Shown one piece after another: positions 10,929 through 20,282 of a stretch of 64,000 nt of DNA. The first letter of the stretch is position 1, and every line of letters begins with the position of its first letter. Under the pieces are notes generated by a model that did not search any database, was not told the origin of the DNA, and was given only the letters and a program-made list of their open reading frames with translations. The stretch is from the NCBI RefSeq assembly GCF_029867415.1, contig NW_026705154.1:558001-622000 (forward strand), given 5' to 3'. The stretch comes from Vicia villosa (Eukaryota; Streptophyta; Magnoliopsida; Fabales; Fabaceae). Both the position numbers and the translations under genes were made by a program.

Positions 10929-11402
10929 TTTCACCGGGAATAATTCCTCTTTGGGTGGATGTGTCCTATTATTTTGGATTCTAAGGTTTTTGCCAAGATG
11001 TTTCACCGGGAATAATTCATCTTGGGGGTTTGAACTACAGATCTCTAATTAGGAAAGAGCCTTCACCGGGAAGACATTCTCAATCCTAGGTCATATTCCT
11101 AATATATATATATAGTTTAGCTGTCCTAAGGTTTATACTCAAACGCAGTTCTAAACTAATATATGCACAGTTTATATTTGACAGTAATTTAAATAAAGAC
11201 TGTAAATTGAAAGCTTGTAAAGCCTAACCTGGATGGAGTGGAGGCCATTGAAGAAGTATGTACAGAGCCTCAACAGTATTTTTGTTGTTTTGTTGATAAC
11301 AGTTGAATATATATGATAAACAGTTAATGGTTTTTGAAAACAGAAGAAGTGAAGATGGACAAAGGTCACATAGGTATCTGAAGAGTTTCACCGGGAATAA
11401 TG
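10929..11402 (-). repeat. TTTCACCGGGAATAATTC repeats in Ogre LTR
   Basis: The motif occurs at about 10929, 11000 and 11385, with a related CTTCACCGGGAAGACATTC form at 11060 and another outside the LTR at 8287. Its end contains the small palindrome GAATAATTC. Confidence 0.65.
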
Positions 11403-11980
11403 CCCTTCAAATACCAGAAGAATGTTTTGAAAACAGAAAGAAGATTTTGAAAATACAGTTTTGAAAACAAGCTAAGAAGAGAAGGTTTTTGGGACTTACA
11501 CTCTATTAGAGGCCCAGTACTTTACAGTACTGGTTATGAGAGCAATTTGAAAATGATTTTGAATGATACAAGGTTTTGTTGTTTGAAAACCTTAATCATT
11601 TTATTTAATCAGAGATTGAAAACAGTTTTAAGAATTGACAAAAGTCAACTTAATTAAAGTAAAAATAAAGATTTTACTTAATTAAGACCTAATCAATTAG
11701 GGTTTTATCATAAAATTATTCACAAAGTAATTAAGTTAAAACAAAATGAATATATGTATTTAAAACATTTTAATATAACACTTAAATCATACTATTTTAA
11801 ACCTAATAAAAATATATGAAATAAATAATATTTTTATGATTTTTTTGATTATTCATAAAATAGATATATTAAATGACAAGTGTGTGAAAAATGAAGTGAA
11901 AATGATTTATTTTGATAGGTTAAATAATTTGTTAAAGTTGTGAAGGAGTTAAATGGGAAAAGTGGTAAAAAATATGTTTT

Positions 11981-12060
11981 GTCACCAACCAGGTTTGAAC
12001 CCACGCCCTTTGTATTACCAACCCAAAACAACACCACTGAGCCAACGCGCGCTTGGTGTC
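11981..12060 (-). other. tRNA-like Pol III promoter module 1 in Ogre LTR
   Basis: The minus strand reads TTGGCTCAGTGG (A-box-like) and, about 35 nt later, GGGTTCAAACC (B-box-like), at the spacing seen in tRNA genes and tRNA-derived SINEs. It lacks a full cloverleaf and a clear terminator. It is probably a SINE or tRNA relic built into the LTR. Confidence 0.55.
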
Positions 12061-12129
12061 ATATGCATGGTTCCATTGCAATTCATATATTACTCAAATG
12101 CATAGAAGTAAAAAAGAAATAAAATCAAA

Positions 12130-12215
12130 AGGTCTGGGGCGAGGGGGATTCGAACCCCAGACCTTGGGCACGCGCAACACACAAACACTCTCTACCACTG
12201 GGCTATCACGTTTTA
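12130..12215 (-). other. tRNA-like Pol III promoter module 2 in Ogre LTR
   Basis: The minus strand has TAGCCCAGTGG, a perfect A box. It is followed about 40 nt later by GGGGTTCGAATCCCC, a perfect B box with a complete T-stem and T-loop. D-arm and T-arm sequence are recognisable, but the acceptor stem does not pair convincingly, so it is not called a functional tRNA gene. It lies 70 bp from module 1 in the same orientation. Confidence 0.6.
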
Positions 12216-13153
12216 GTCGTTAATGAAACAGGTATCAATCAAAATAAAATAAACTTAGACCTGAGTTTGAAAATTGCGCGCCACCACCATCTTCGTCTTC
12301 AACCTCAAGCTCCATGAATTTGAATTTCTGAACTCACTCGTTTCTCAACCATTTGCCATGATGTAAACATGAAACTTGCTCTAAATTCACTCACGATTCT
12401 AAATATGTAACTAACATGAACTGATATTAACTATATCTAACTAATTTACCAGAAATCGTGAAGAACCCTAAAATTTCAAAATTAAATTAAATGACTATAC
12501 TGAAAGATAAATGGATGATGATAGAGGGTTTTCAATCCTCTGATGATGCTGAACAAGATAGAATCGAGCTATTTCACAAAGAGTACTTAAATTAGAGAGG
12601 TGAAGTTCAGAAACTTACCTCTGAAAATGGAGGTCGTGAGGATGATTGAGGGCACCTGGGCTTGAATGAATGATCTCAATAGCTTCCCTGAGACTCAATG
12701 ATGCTAACTGATGCTTATTGTAGCCTGAATCCTTCTGAATTGTTCTATGGACCTCCCTCGATTTGAGCTTCAAGTGAACATGGAGGGTGTTGATTCTCGA
12801 GTTACAGATGAGCTGCAGCCATCTGGTTAGCTTCACTATGACCTGAGGAGTGTGTCTGGATGATTGGCTTGCCTTGAAACCTTCTGAATCACTCCATGGA
12901 CCTCCAACTGCAGATGCTCCAAAGTGAGAGCGACAATGGTGTTCTTCCACCTACAGAAGTGATCCAGGTGCTTGGATCACCTCAAATGACCTCCCTTGAG
13001 ATGTTAGAATGCTCACTTCCCAAAGATAAGCTCTGGTTTGAAGAAATCGATTCTTCTTGCCAAAGAACTTTGAAAAACAATGAACAAGAGGAGAGAAAGA
13101 GAAAGCAAGTAATATGGTTGCTTTGGTGTGTTTTTGAATGAGGAATGCATCTG

Positions 13154-13161
13154 TATTTATA
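13154..13161 (-). promoter_or_regulatory. Probable Ogre LTR TATA box
   Basis: The minus strand reads CCTATAAATACAG. It is the best TATA element in the LTR and would place the transcription start near 13125. The call is based on motif alone. Confidence 0.5.
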
Positions 13162-14714
13162 GGCAAATGGATCAGTATAGCTGCAGAGGAGTGAGCTTCC
13201 TTAGTGAGGTTGATTTGGTTTCTTAGCCATGAAGGAAGTTTGCAAATATCTCTTATGCAATGATGGGAATTTTGATTCCATTTGATCAATCCCCTAGCCC
13301 TCGATTTTGCTTGATCTTAGGGGACAATTCTGAGCCAGAAATGAGCTCTAATTGGTTGGTGAGAAGATTCCTTGGGTGATTCATCAATTTGCCATAAATT
13401 CACAAATGTAATCATTACATAATCACATGTTCTTGTTTTTAGAATCTTCTTCAATTCTTATGGCATGGTGAAAATGAATGCATGGCATGTTTTCAGATGT
13501 GTTATGGGTCGTGTAGCATCCATAAGAGAGGTTATTTGCACAAAATTTGCAAAGTCCAAAAGTGTCCATGACCTATAATTTCACTTCATGAGGCCAACTT
13601 TGAACAAGCATAACTCCTAGCTCAAATTGAATTTGGAGAAGGTTGAACACAATTTGGAAAGCCCTAAACATCTACTTTAAATCATTAGTTTATGTCTTCT
13701 TCAGAATCATTTGGGAAATTTGTGAAAAATGAGCCCAAAGTTGGATGAAAACTAGGTTAAAACACTTAGAAAAATTTCTAAGTGTTTATGACCTAAACTT
13801 CAAAATTTCCAAAACTTCATAAATGGTTGATCTTTTGAAAAAAGTTCCTTTGTAAGATGTTGTTTTATTTTGCAAGATCTACAACTTTCATGTTGGAAGT
13901 TTTTTGAGTTGTGTAGGTGAAATTTTGAGTTCTCACCATGCCTTAAAAAAACCTAATTCCCGACTTTTCGCTCTTTGATGAATTTCTTTGAATTTCTTTG
14001 GCCAAATGACTTTGACATCCATATATTGATGATATTGATCTTTGAAAGTCATTTTTTGACCAAAAACCTTAAAAGTCAATGATGATCCTTCACAGTTGAC
14101 TTTTTCCTGACAAAGTGAATTTTTGGGTTTTTGTGTAGAAATAAGATCCTCTCCCCAAATGGATGATATAAATGGATTATATTGAGGTAGTAGAGATCTT
14201 TGAATCATGTCTTGAGTTTTGGATTCATGCCCTGATCAGAAGTCAACTATCTTGGTGAATTAGGTCAAAACCCTAATTTGTCGACCATGTGAAAATAATG
14301 ACTGTAGACTTTGAATTGAAGTGTGATGTCCAGTAGATCTTGTCATATGAGTTATTTGAAGATGATTGATGTCTTTGAATGGTTCCCTGGGGCTTTTTAG
14401 GGTTTCCCAAAAGTGATCCCTGATTTTAGTCCTTGATAGGCTCAAAACCCTAGTCTGGTGACCTGAGTAAACCTGTACTCAGATGACTGGATGTCTAATC
14501 AATCATAGATGAGAAAAGTGAAGTTTTTGAGCCCCATGATTGTATTAGAGACTAGTCTTTGCATTGATTGATCCTTTGCCTGAGCTTTCTTGTCTTTGAA
14601 CATCCTCGATTAGGTACCAGATGGAGAAATGACTGCTCTGGGAACTTGTCTTGACCTGATGAAAAATCCTGAAGATATGCCATCTCAGGGGGGGTCAAAA
14701 ATTAGGGTATGACA

Positions 14715-16420
14715 ATGAGCTGCACAGATTTAACACCCCTAGTAAATATAAGCAGATCATTTGCAAAACAGAGATTGGCTATGCTCAACTGATCACATCT
14801 TTGGTGGAAGTTGAAATTGGGAATCTTTGCCAAAGTTTGGAGCAGTCTGTGCAGGTACTCCATGATTAGCAAAGAGAAGTGGAGAGATGGGATCTCCCTG
14901 TCTCAAACCTTCTTTTCTTTGAGAAATCTGGTTGGGTTCCCATTGATAGAGTACCTATAAGACAGAGTGGTAACACACACAGAAATCCAGTCAATAAACA
15001 TGTTGGGAAAGCCTAATTCGTGTAAAATTTTAAATAGGGTAAGCCACTCCATAGTATTATAAGCCTTCTGGATATCTATTTGCACCATAAACCTAGGTGA
15101 TATGTTTTTCCTTCCATATCCCCTAATCAATTCTTGTGCCATCAAAATGTTATCATGAATGACCTTTCCAGGAGCAAAAGCATATTGGCTATCATCTACC
15201 ACTTCATTGATGACATCCCCCAGTCTGTTAGTAAGGATTTTAGACACAATCTTGTAGAATGTGCTACAACACAAGATGAGCATCATTTCCTTAACAGTCT
15301 CAACATTAGCAGTTTTGGGTATTAAAGTAACTAATGCATAATTGAAGGCTTTATATATGTACTTCCTTTGAAATAATTCTCTAGTAGCTTCAGTCACATC
15401 TTTGCCTATGATTTTCCAATCAGGCTTGAAAAAATAGGCATTAAACCCATCCATACCTGGTGCCTTGGTGTTACCTATATTAGAGAAAGCTTCCCACACC
15501 TTCTTCTCCTCAAGAGGTCTAATAAGCTTCTGAGCACTCTCTATAGTTAGGGCTTTCGTACTTTTGATAGTAGATATGTCTATGTTCTCCAGTCTCTTAA
15601 TATTAGTTCCAAAAAGTTTAGTGTAAAACAAAAGGATTTCATCTTCAATGTCCTCTAGAGTGGTAATTTTATTCCCTTCCATAGTAGTCATAGGGTATAG
15701 TCCTTTGTGTTTGTTCTTTTCCTTGACTAAAGCATGAAAAAAGGAATTATTGTTGTCCCCCAGTTGCAACCAGTTAATCTTAGCCTTTTGCATAAGCATA
15801 GTCTCTTCTAACTGGTTTAGCTTAACCATCTGTTCAGTACGATATTTCACATTCTCTATGGCACTCCTATCAAATAAATCTTGTTGTAAACTAACTTTGG
15901 CTTGTAACAGTCTATCTCTAGCCTGCTGAATTTGAATCTGAAAATCAGTCGTCTGCTTATTTAGAAGTTTAAGAATAGGTTGCAATCTTCTAAGTTGGGT
16001 ATATAATATGTACATGGCTAGCCCTCTAACTTCCCTATGTCAATTAGTCTGCACCAAATGGATATATGTAGGATCCTCAGTAATGCAGTTAAGGAATTTT
16101 AACAAATACCTCCTATGATGATCCTGTCTAAGCATACCTACTCTGATGGGGACATGGTCTGAAATTCTAGGGGACAGTGGTTCAGTAGTGGCATCACTGA
16201 ACTTTAGGAACCATTCACTATTCCCTATCATCCCATCTATTCTTGAATACATTGGTTTAGAGGTAATTTTGTATTCCAAGTATAATAACTTCCTATAGTG
16301 ATTGCCTCAAACAAACCCACTCTCTGCATCATTTATGCAAGATCCTTGTATTCATTCTCTTGAAGAGGGATCCCTTCTACCCTATCATTGCTCTTAAGCA
16401 CATTATTATAGTCACCTAAT
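14715..16420 (-). pseudogene. L1-type LINE: RT domain and C-terminal half of endonuclease (host of the Ogre insertion)
   Basis: The RT frame (16015-14903, 370 aa) shows LINE landmarks: LQLGDNNNSFFHALVKEK, PGMDGFNAYFFKPDW, ALVTLIPKT, KILTNRLGDVI, QYAFAPGKVIHDNILMAQEL and QIDIQKAYNTMEW. It then breaks and stops at the Ogre LTR, before the FADD-type active site, so the rest should lie beyond the Ogre. Upstream (16420-16040) is the C-terminal half of the AP endonuclease: LGDYNNVL, SRIDGMIGNSEWF and ISDHVPIRVG. Several stops and frameshifts are present, so the copy is dead. The endonuclease is split by the insertion at 16426-19372. Confidence 0.88.
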
Positions 16421-16425
16421 ACAAT

Positions 16426-17064
16426 TGTAGATGTTCTTGATTGGCTGCACTTTATGGTAAAACACTGTTTGTTTGTGTGGATGTCTTGACTGATGTCATG
16501 ACTTTATTATGGTGTGCCATGCAGAATGTGTTAGGTTGCTAATACTGATTTAACGATGGATGTCAAGCTGGATGTCGTGACATCACTTTATGTCAGCTTG
16601 ATTGATGTTTCTATTTCTGTCTGTTTGTTTGTTTCCTTATTTATTTCAGGAGGTATTTTAGGAAACATATTATTTGAGTGCTAATTTCAAAGTGATTCTT
16701 GCTGCCCTATTATTTAGCACTCTGAATCACGGAGATTGGTTTAAGTGAATTAAACCCAATTTGTGTTTCTCAAGCCCAAGGCCCATGCGCTATCTTATAT
16801 AAAGGGCATCTAATCCTAATTTGAAGACTCAGAGATTTAGAGATTGAAGAACGAAATTTGAGTCTGTGTTTCCACTGTGTGTTTGTGTTTTAGGATTCTC
16901 TTGTGAGCCAAGAAATTGTCACATAGATAATTGTATTGGACTAGTGTTTTTGTTTTGTACTTTGGTTGTGTCGCTCTAAGCTTTGAAGCATGAGTTCTAT
17001 GTCTTTGATTGAAGCTTTTAAGCAAGATCAATATTTTTTTGAAGTGTGTCTTCATCTTGGTTAG
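16426..17064 (+). repeat. 5' LTR of Sirevirus-like derivative, 3'-truncated
   Basis: The sequence is close to 18419-19049, including CTTATATAAAGGGC (TATA, about 16793). Similarity ends at GTCTTCATCTT near 17064, where the env-like coding sequence begins. About 320 bp of LTR end, PBS and all of gag-pol are missing. Confidence 0.85.
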
Positions 17065-17841
17065 AATGCTCTTGAGTGTGAATTGATTGTGAATCTCATT
17101 CATGAAGTTGGGTTGATAAAAACTGTGACTCAATTCTCCAAGTGTTATGAAGTCCTTGTGAAGGAGTTAATTATGAATTTACATAAAGATTGTGCCAAAA
17201 AGAAAGCTAAGGATTACTTGAAAGTGTTTGTCAGGGGAAATTGTGTTAACTTCTCCTCCATTGTGATCAACAAATTTCAGGAAAGATCCAATGAAGCTCA
17301 GCCTAAGCTGGAAGTGTCTGATAATCAAATGTGCAAGGTAATTACTACTGGACAAGTCAAGAAGTGGCATGTCAAAGGAAAGTTGAATGCTAGCAAGCTA
17401 AGTGTGAAGTATGTTGTACTTCACAGGATTGAAGCTGCCAACTGGGTGCCAACTCAACAAAAGTCTACAATTTCTGCTGTTCTAGGTAAATTCATCTTTG
17501 CTATTGGTACTAAGAACAAAGTTGACTATGGGACTTATATTTTTTAGAAAACTTTAAAGCATGTTGGTAGCTATAGTGTTAAAGGCCCCATTGCATTCCC
17601 CTCCCTTATTTGTGGAATTATCTTGAATCAATTTCCTAACATCCTGAATGACAAAGATTATGTGTGCAAAAGAGAAAGCCCTTTATTCTTTCATCATAAG
17701 CTATTTCAAGGAACCCATGTTCCTTACATTGTCATAACATCTGCTGAGACACCCCATGGGAGCTCTAAAGCCAGTAAGTTAGACATTATAGATGTGCTAA
17801 AAGAAACCTGTAAAGAGCTTGAAGTAAGGAGGAGATGTTGA
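17065..17841 (+). pseudogene. Remnant of the env-like third ORF of a Sirevirus-type element
   Basis: A single frame is open from about 17065 to 17841 except for one stop at 17545. It contains YLKVFVRGNCVNFSSIVINK, GKLNASKLSVKYVVLHRIE, NWVPTQQKSTISAVLGKFIF and GPIAFPSLICGIILNQFPN. From memory this matches proteins annotated in legumes as envelope-like or putative plant transposon protein, located between pol and the 3' LTR in SIRE/Maximus elements. Function is unproven even in intact copies. The N-terminus is lost in the deletion and the C-terminus decays into acidic out-of-frame sequence (17842-17935). It is non-functional as it stands. Confidence 0.65.
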
Positions 17842-18403
17842 ACCTGAAGGGGAAGAGGATGAAGATGCCACTGATGATGGCACTGAGGAATAAGAAGAGG
17901 ATGCTGCTGAAGGCTCTAATTCAGATGACTAGAGTTCATTTTATCTTTTGATATCATTTATTTTGATTTCTCTTGAATATGGGCCTATACTTACAATGTG
18001 TTGATATGTTGCTTTGGCAACATTTATGGCTTAATAGATAGTACTATCACCCCAGAACAAGCTTTTTTTTGTTCAGAACTAATTGTCTTTTGTTTAATGG
18101 TCAAGCCAGTTGCTTCCAGTTTATGTTGTGCTTGAAGTAGTTGAGTAGCTAGCTGATGTGTGCTTGAGTAGTGTAGCTATTATGTGGAGTTCTGAAATAT
18201 GTGCTTGATTAGTGTAGCTATCTTGTAGAATTCTGAGATGTGTTTGCTGGCTGTATATTGTGCGGACTTAGTATATGGTGTTGTTTATGCCTTTATTTGG
18301 TATGTGTGTTAGTATTAGCCATTCTGCTTCTCTGGTTGTATGCTAGTTATTTTCTGCTGCTGTGTGTCTTTGATGGTGACCAGATTGTTTTAGCCAAAAA
18401 TTT

Positions 18404-18418
18404 GCCAAAGGGGGAGTT
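18404..18418 (+). other. Polypurine tract of the Sirevirus-like derivative
   Basis: GCCAAAGGGGGAGTT lies directly before the 3' LTR start TGTTGATG. This is the usual form for plant Ty1/copia plus-strand priming and supports the copia assignment. Confidence 0.8.
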
Positions 18419-19372
18419 TGTTGATGTTCTTGATTGGCTGCACTTTGTGGTAAAACACTATTTTTTTGTGGATGTCTTGACTGATGTCATGACTTTATTA
18501 TGGTGTGCTATGCAGAATGTGTTAGGTTGCTAATACTAATTTCACGATGGATGTCAAGCTGGATGTCGTGACATCACTTTATGTCAGCTTGATTGTTGTT
18601 TCTATTTCTGTCTGTTTGTTTGTTTCCTTATTTATTTCAGGAGGTATTTTAGGAAACATATTATTTGAGTGCTAATTTCAAAGTGATTCTTGCTGCCCTA
18701 TTATTTAGCACTCTGAATCGTGGGGATTGGTTTATGTGAATTAAACCTAATTTGTGTTTCTCAAGCCCAAGGCCCATGCACTATCTTATATAAAGGGCAT
18801 CTAATCCTAATTTGAAGACACAGAGATTTAGAGATTGAAGAACGAAGTTTGAGTCTGTGTTTCCATTGAGTGTTTGTGTTTTAGGATTCTCTTGTGATCC
18901 AAACAATTGTCACCTAGATAATTGTATTGGACTAGTGTTTATGTTTTGTACTTTGGTTGTGTCACTCTAAGATTTGAAGCATGAGTGTTATGTCTTTGAT
19001 TGAAGCTTTTAAGCAAGATCAATATTTGTTTGAAGTGTGTCTTCATCTTTGATTTTTCTGTATGTTATCACTGCTGTGATTGAGGGGGGGTGAGTAGGAA
19101 CCCAAGTCTTGTTAGATTGAAATTTCATTGGGTAGGTCTTAAGTGAAGAGTCAAAACTGGTAGGTTTACCTCTGAATTAATACTGCTTATAGTGGATTTC
19201 CTCCTTGGCTTGGTAGCCCCCAGAGTAGGTGTGATTTGCACCGAACTGGGTAAAAAAATCCCTGTGATATTTACTGCTTTATATAATTGTTTATTGTTAA
19301 GATTTATTTGATGTACTGAAGCGGATGTCATAACATCCGGTATGACATTGGTTGTGTGTTACTAGAATTTCA
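18419..19372 (+). repeat. 3' LTR of Sirevirus-like derivative (954 bp)
   Basis: The LTR starts TGTTGATGTTCTTG and ends TAGAATTTCA. A TATATAAAG box lies near 18785. It is a full-length copy, whereas the 5' LTR matches only its first about 630 bp. Confidence 0.85.
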
Positions 19373-19375
19373 ACA

Positions 19376-19770
19376 ATCTAGGGAGCATGTATCCCTTTCC
19401 CAATACTCTCCCCATCTTGCCATAGGGTTCTTCTTCTGTCAAGTTGATTATAAGCATATACCACAGTGATTAAGACTTGAAGATTGCCAGCCAAATCATA
19501 GACCTCCATGTGCATATGTTGACCTGAAGTGTGGATAACTTGTAGCCTTTTCTCAGTAGTTTTCCAAAGTAGCGAAATTCTATCAATAGGGTGGTCCTTA
19601 TAGTTTTCTTCAATCTTCCAACTCCCCAATTTATTTCTGATTCTATCTGCATTAGTCTTTTTTATTCTGGTCTCTAGCAAAGCTGTGATGGGGACTTTTA
19701 AATCCAAAAAAGATGAGCAGATTTATTTATGTATTGCTTCTTTATTCATGCCCATCACATTCCATGTAAC
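19376..19770 (-). pseudogene. L1-type LINE: N-terminal half of AP endonuclease
   Basis: The minus strand encodes IVTWNVMGMNKEAIHK, a stop, then VPITALLETRIKKTNADRIRN and VLITVVYAYNQLDRRRTLW. This is the start of the EN domain (the TWNVMG and LLETR motifs). The frame continues across the Sirevirus insertion to GDYNNVL, with a TAG where the family usually has Trp. Two nonsense codons make it a pseudogene. Confidence 0.85.
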
Positions 19771-19869
19771 AATCATGGTACATGTTAGGGTTCCCGTATC
19801 AGAGTAGATCCAATCTATAGACGGTTAAAACTATTATTACATATGATTTCCAGAACCCTAGGTGTGCAC

Positions 19870-20043
19870 ACATCTTCAACCATAGGTTTTTTTACCTTTA
19901 TCACCTTTTCCAGAGGGTACTTCAGTCAAATTCTTCTCTGTCTCTAGTGCTTCCACCCTCTCAGGCTCTTTTCTTCCAATTGTCACCACAGCTTTAGGTT
20001 TCCACACTATCTCCTTAACCTTCTTTTGCATTATAGGTAGGAT
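19870..20043 (-). pseudogene. L1-type LINE ORF1, C-terminal part
   Basis: The frame reads KEIVWKPKAVVTIGRKEPER and then a Lys-rich tail ending GKGDKGKKTYG. It joins in frame to the zinc-knuckle part at 24849-25069 once the hAT element and one TSD are removed. Confidence 0.75.
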
Positions 20044-20282
20044 TAGGGGTGGACAATGGGCCGGGTTGGGCGGTTTCGGGCCCAAAAGCCTCACCCATCC
20101 CAACCCGCGGTTGAGCCATATAGACCCATTTCCGCCCATTTTTTAATCGGTTTGGACGGGTTGGGTTAGGACGGGTATCAAGTTATTACAACCGGTTTAA
20201 TCGGGTTATTGGGTTAATTTTTATTGAGTCTAACAACACATTTTGAGCTACAAAATACAACATAAATCCATCATAAAACCTT

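Larger units (their letters stand above)
1..14714 (-). mobile_element. Ogre-type Ty3/gypsy (Tat lineage) LTR retrotransposon, 5' LTR through pol, runs off left edge
   Basis: Read on the minus strand the order is 5' LTR (14714 to about 8588), PBS (8579-8562), leader, ORF1 (7816-6329), gag-protease ORF2 (6039-1834), a noncoding gap, and the RT/RNase H part of pol continuing past position 1. An extra ORF1 upstream of gag and an intron between protease and RT are known hallmarks of Ogre elements. The LTR begins TGTCATACCC at 14714. It interrupts the RT of a LINE, and the five bases just outside (14715-14719, ATGAG) are the expected TSD, but the other end lies outside the window. The three reading frames are long and open, so this copy is fairly young or well preserved. 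Confidence 0.93.
8588..14714 (-). repeat. Ogre 5' LTR, about 6.1 kb
   Basis: The LTR starts TGTCATACCCTAATTTTTGA at 14714 and ends ...GACACCACA close to the PBS. The exact 3' terminus is uncertain by a few bases (8586-8591). A TATA box at 13161-13154 implies that U3 is only about 1.55 kb and that R plus U5 is about 4.5 kb. That long transcribed part carries three families of short tandem repeats (9130-11400) and two tRNA-like modules (11981-12215). The second LTR is outside the window, so insertion age cannot be estimated. Small open frames in the LTR show no protein similarity I recognise. Confidence 0.88.
16426..19372 (+). mobile_element. Sirevirus-like (Ty1/copia) deletion derivative inserted in the LINE
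   Basis: The element is flanked by a perfect 5 bp TSD, ACAAT (16421-16425 and 19373-19377). Removing it and one TSD rejoins the LINE endonuclease in frame. It begins TGTAGATG, ends GAATTTCA, and has a truncated 5' LTR, an env-like ORF remnant, a copia-type polypurine tract and a 3' LTR. No gag, protease, integrase or RT remains. It is 2.9 kb long and must have been mobilised in trans or deleted after insertion. Confidence 0.88.

Noticed and set aside
12130..12215. A functional tRNA gene
   Set aside because: The A and B boxes and T-arm are good, but the acceptor stem does not pair and no anticodon arm is convincing. Kept as a tRNA-like module only.
12615..13289. Two adjacent frames of about 111 aa in the Ogre LTR
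   Set aside because: No recognisable domain, located across the LTR promoter region, and not expected to be coding in Ogre elements.
16985..17064. In-frame fusion of the LTR end to the env-like ORF as a functional chimeric gene
   Set aside because: A stop codon lies right after the junction, and the same LTR text is present in the 3' LTR without env sequence. It is best explained by a deletion.
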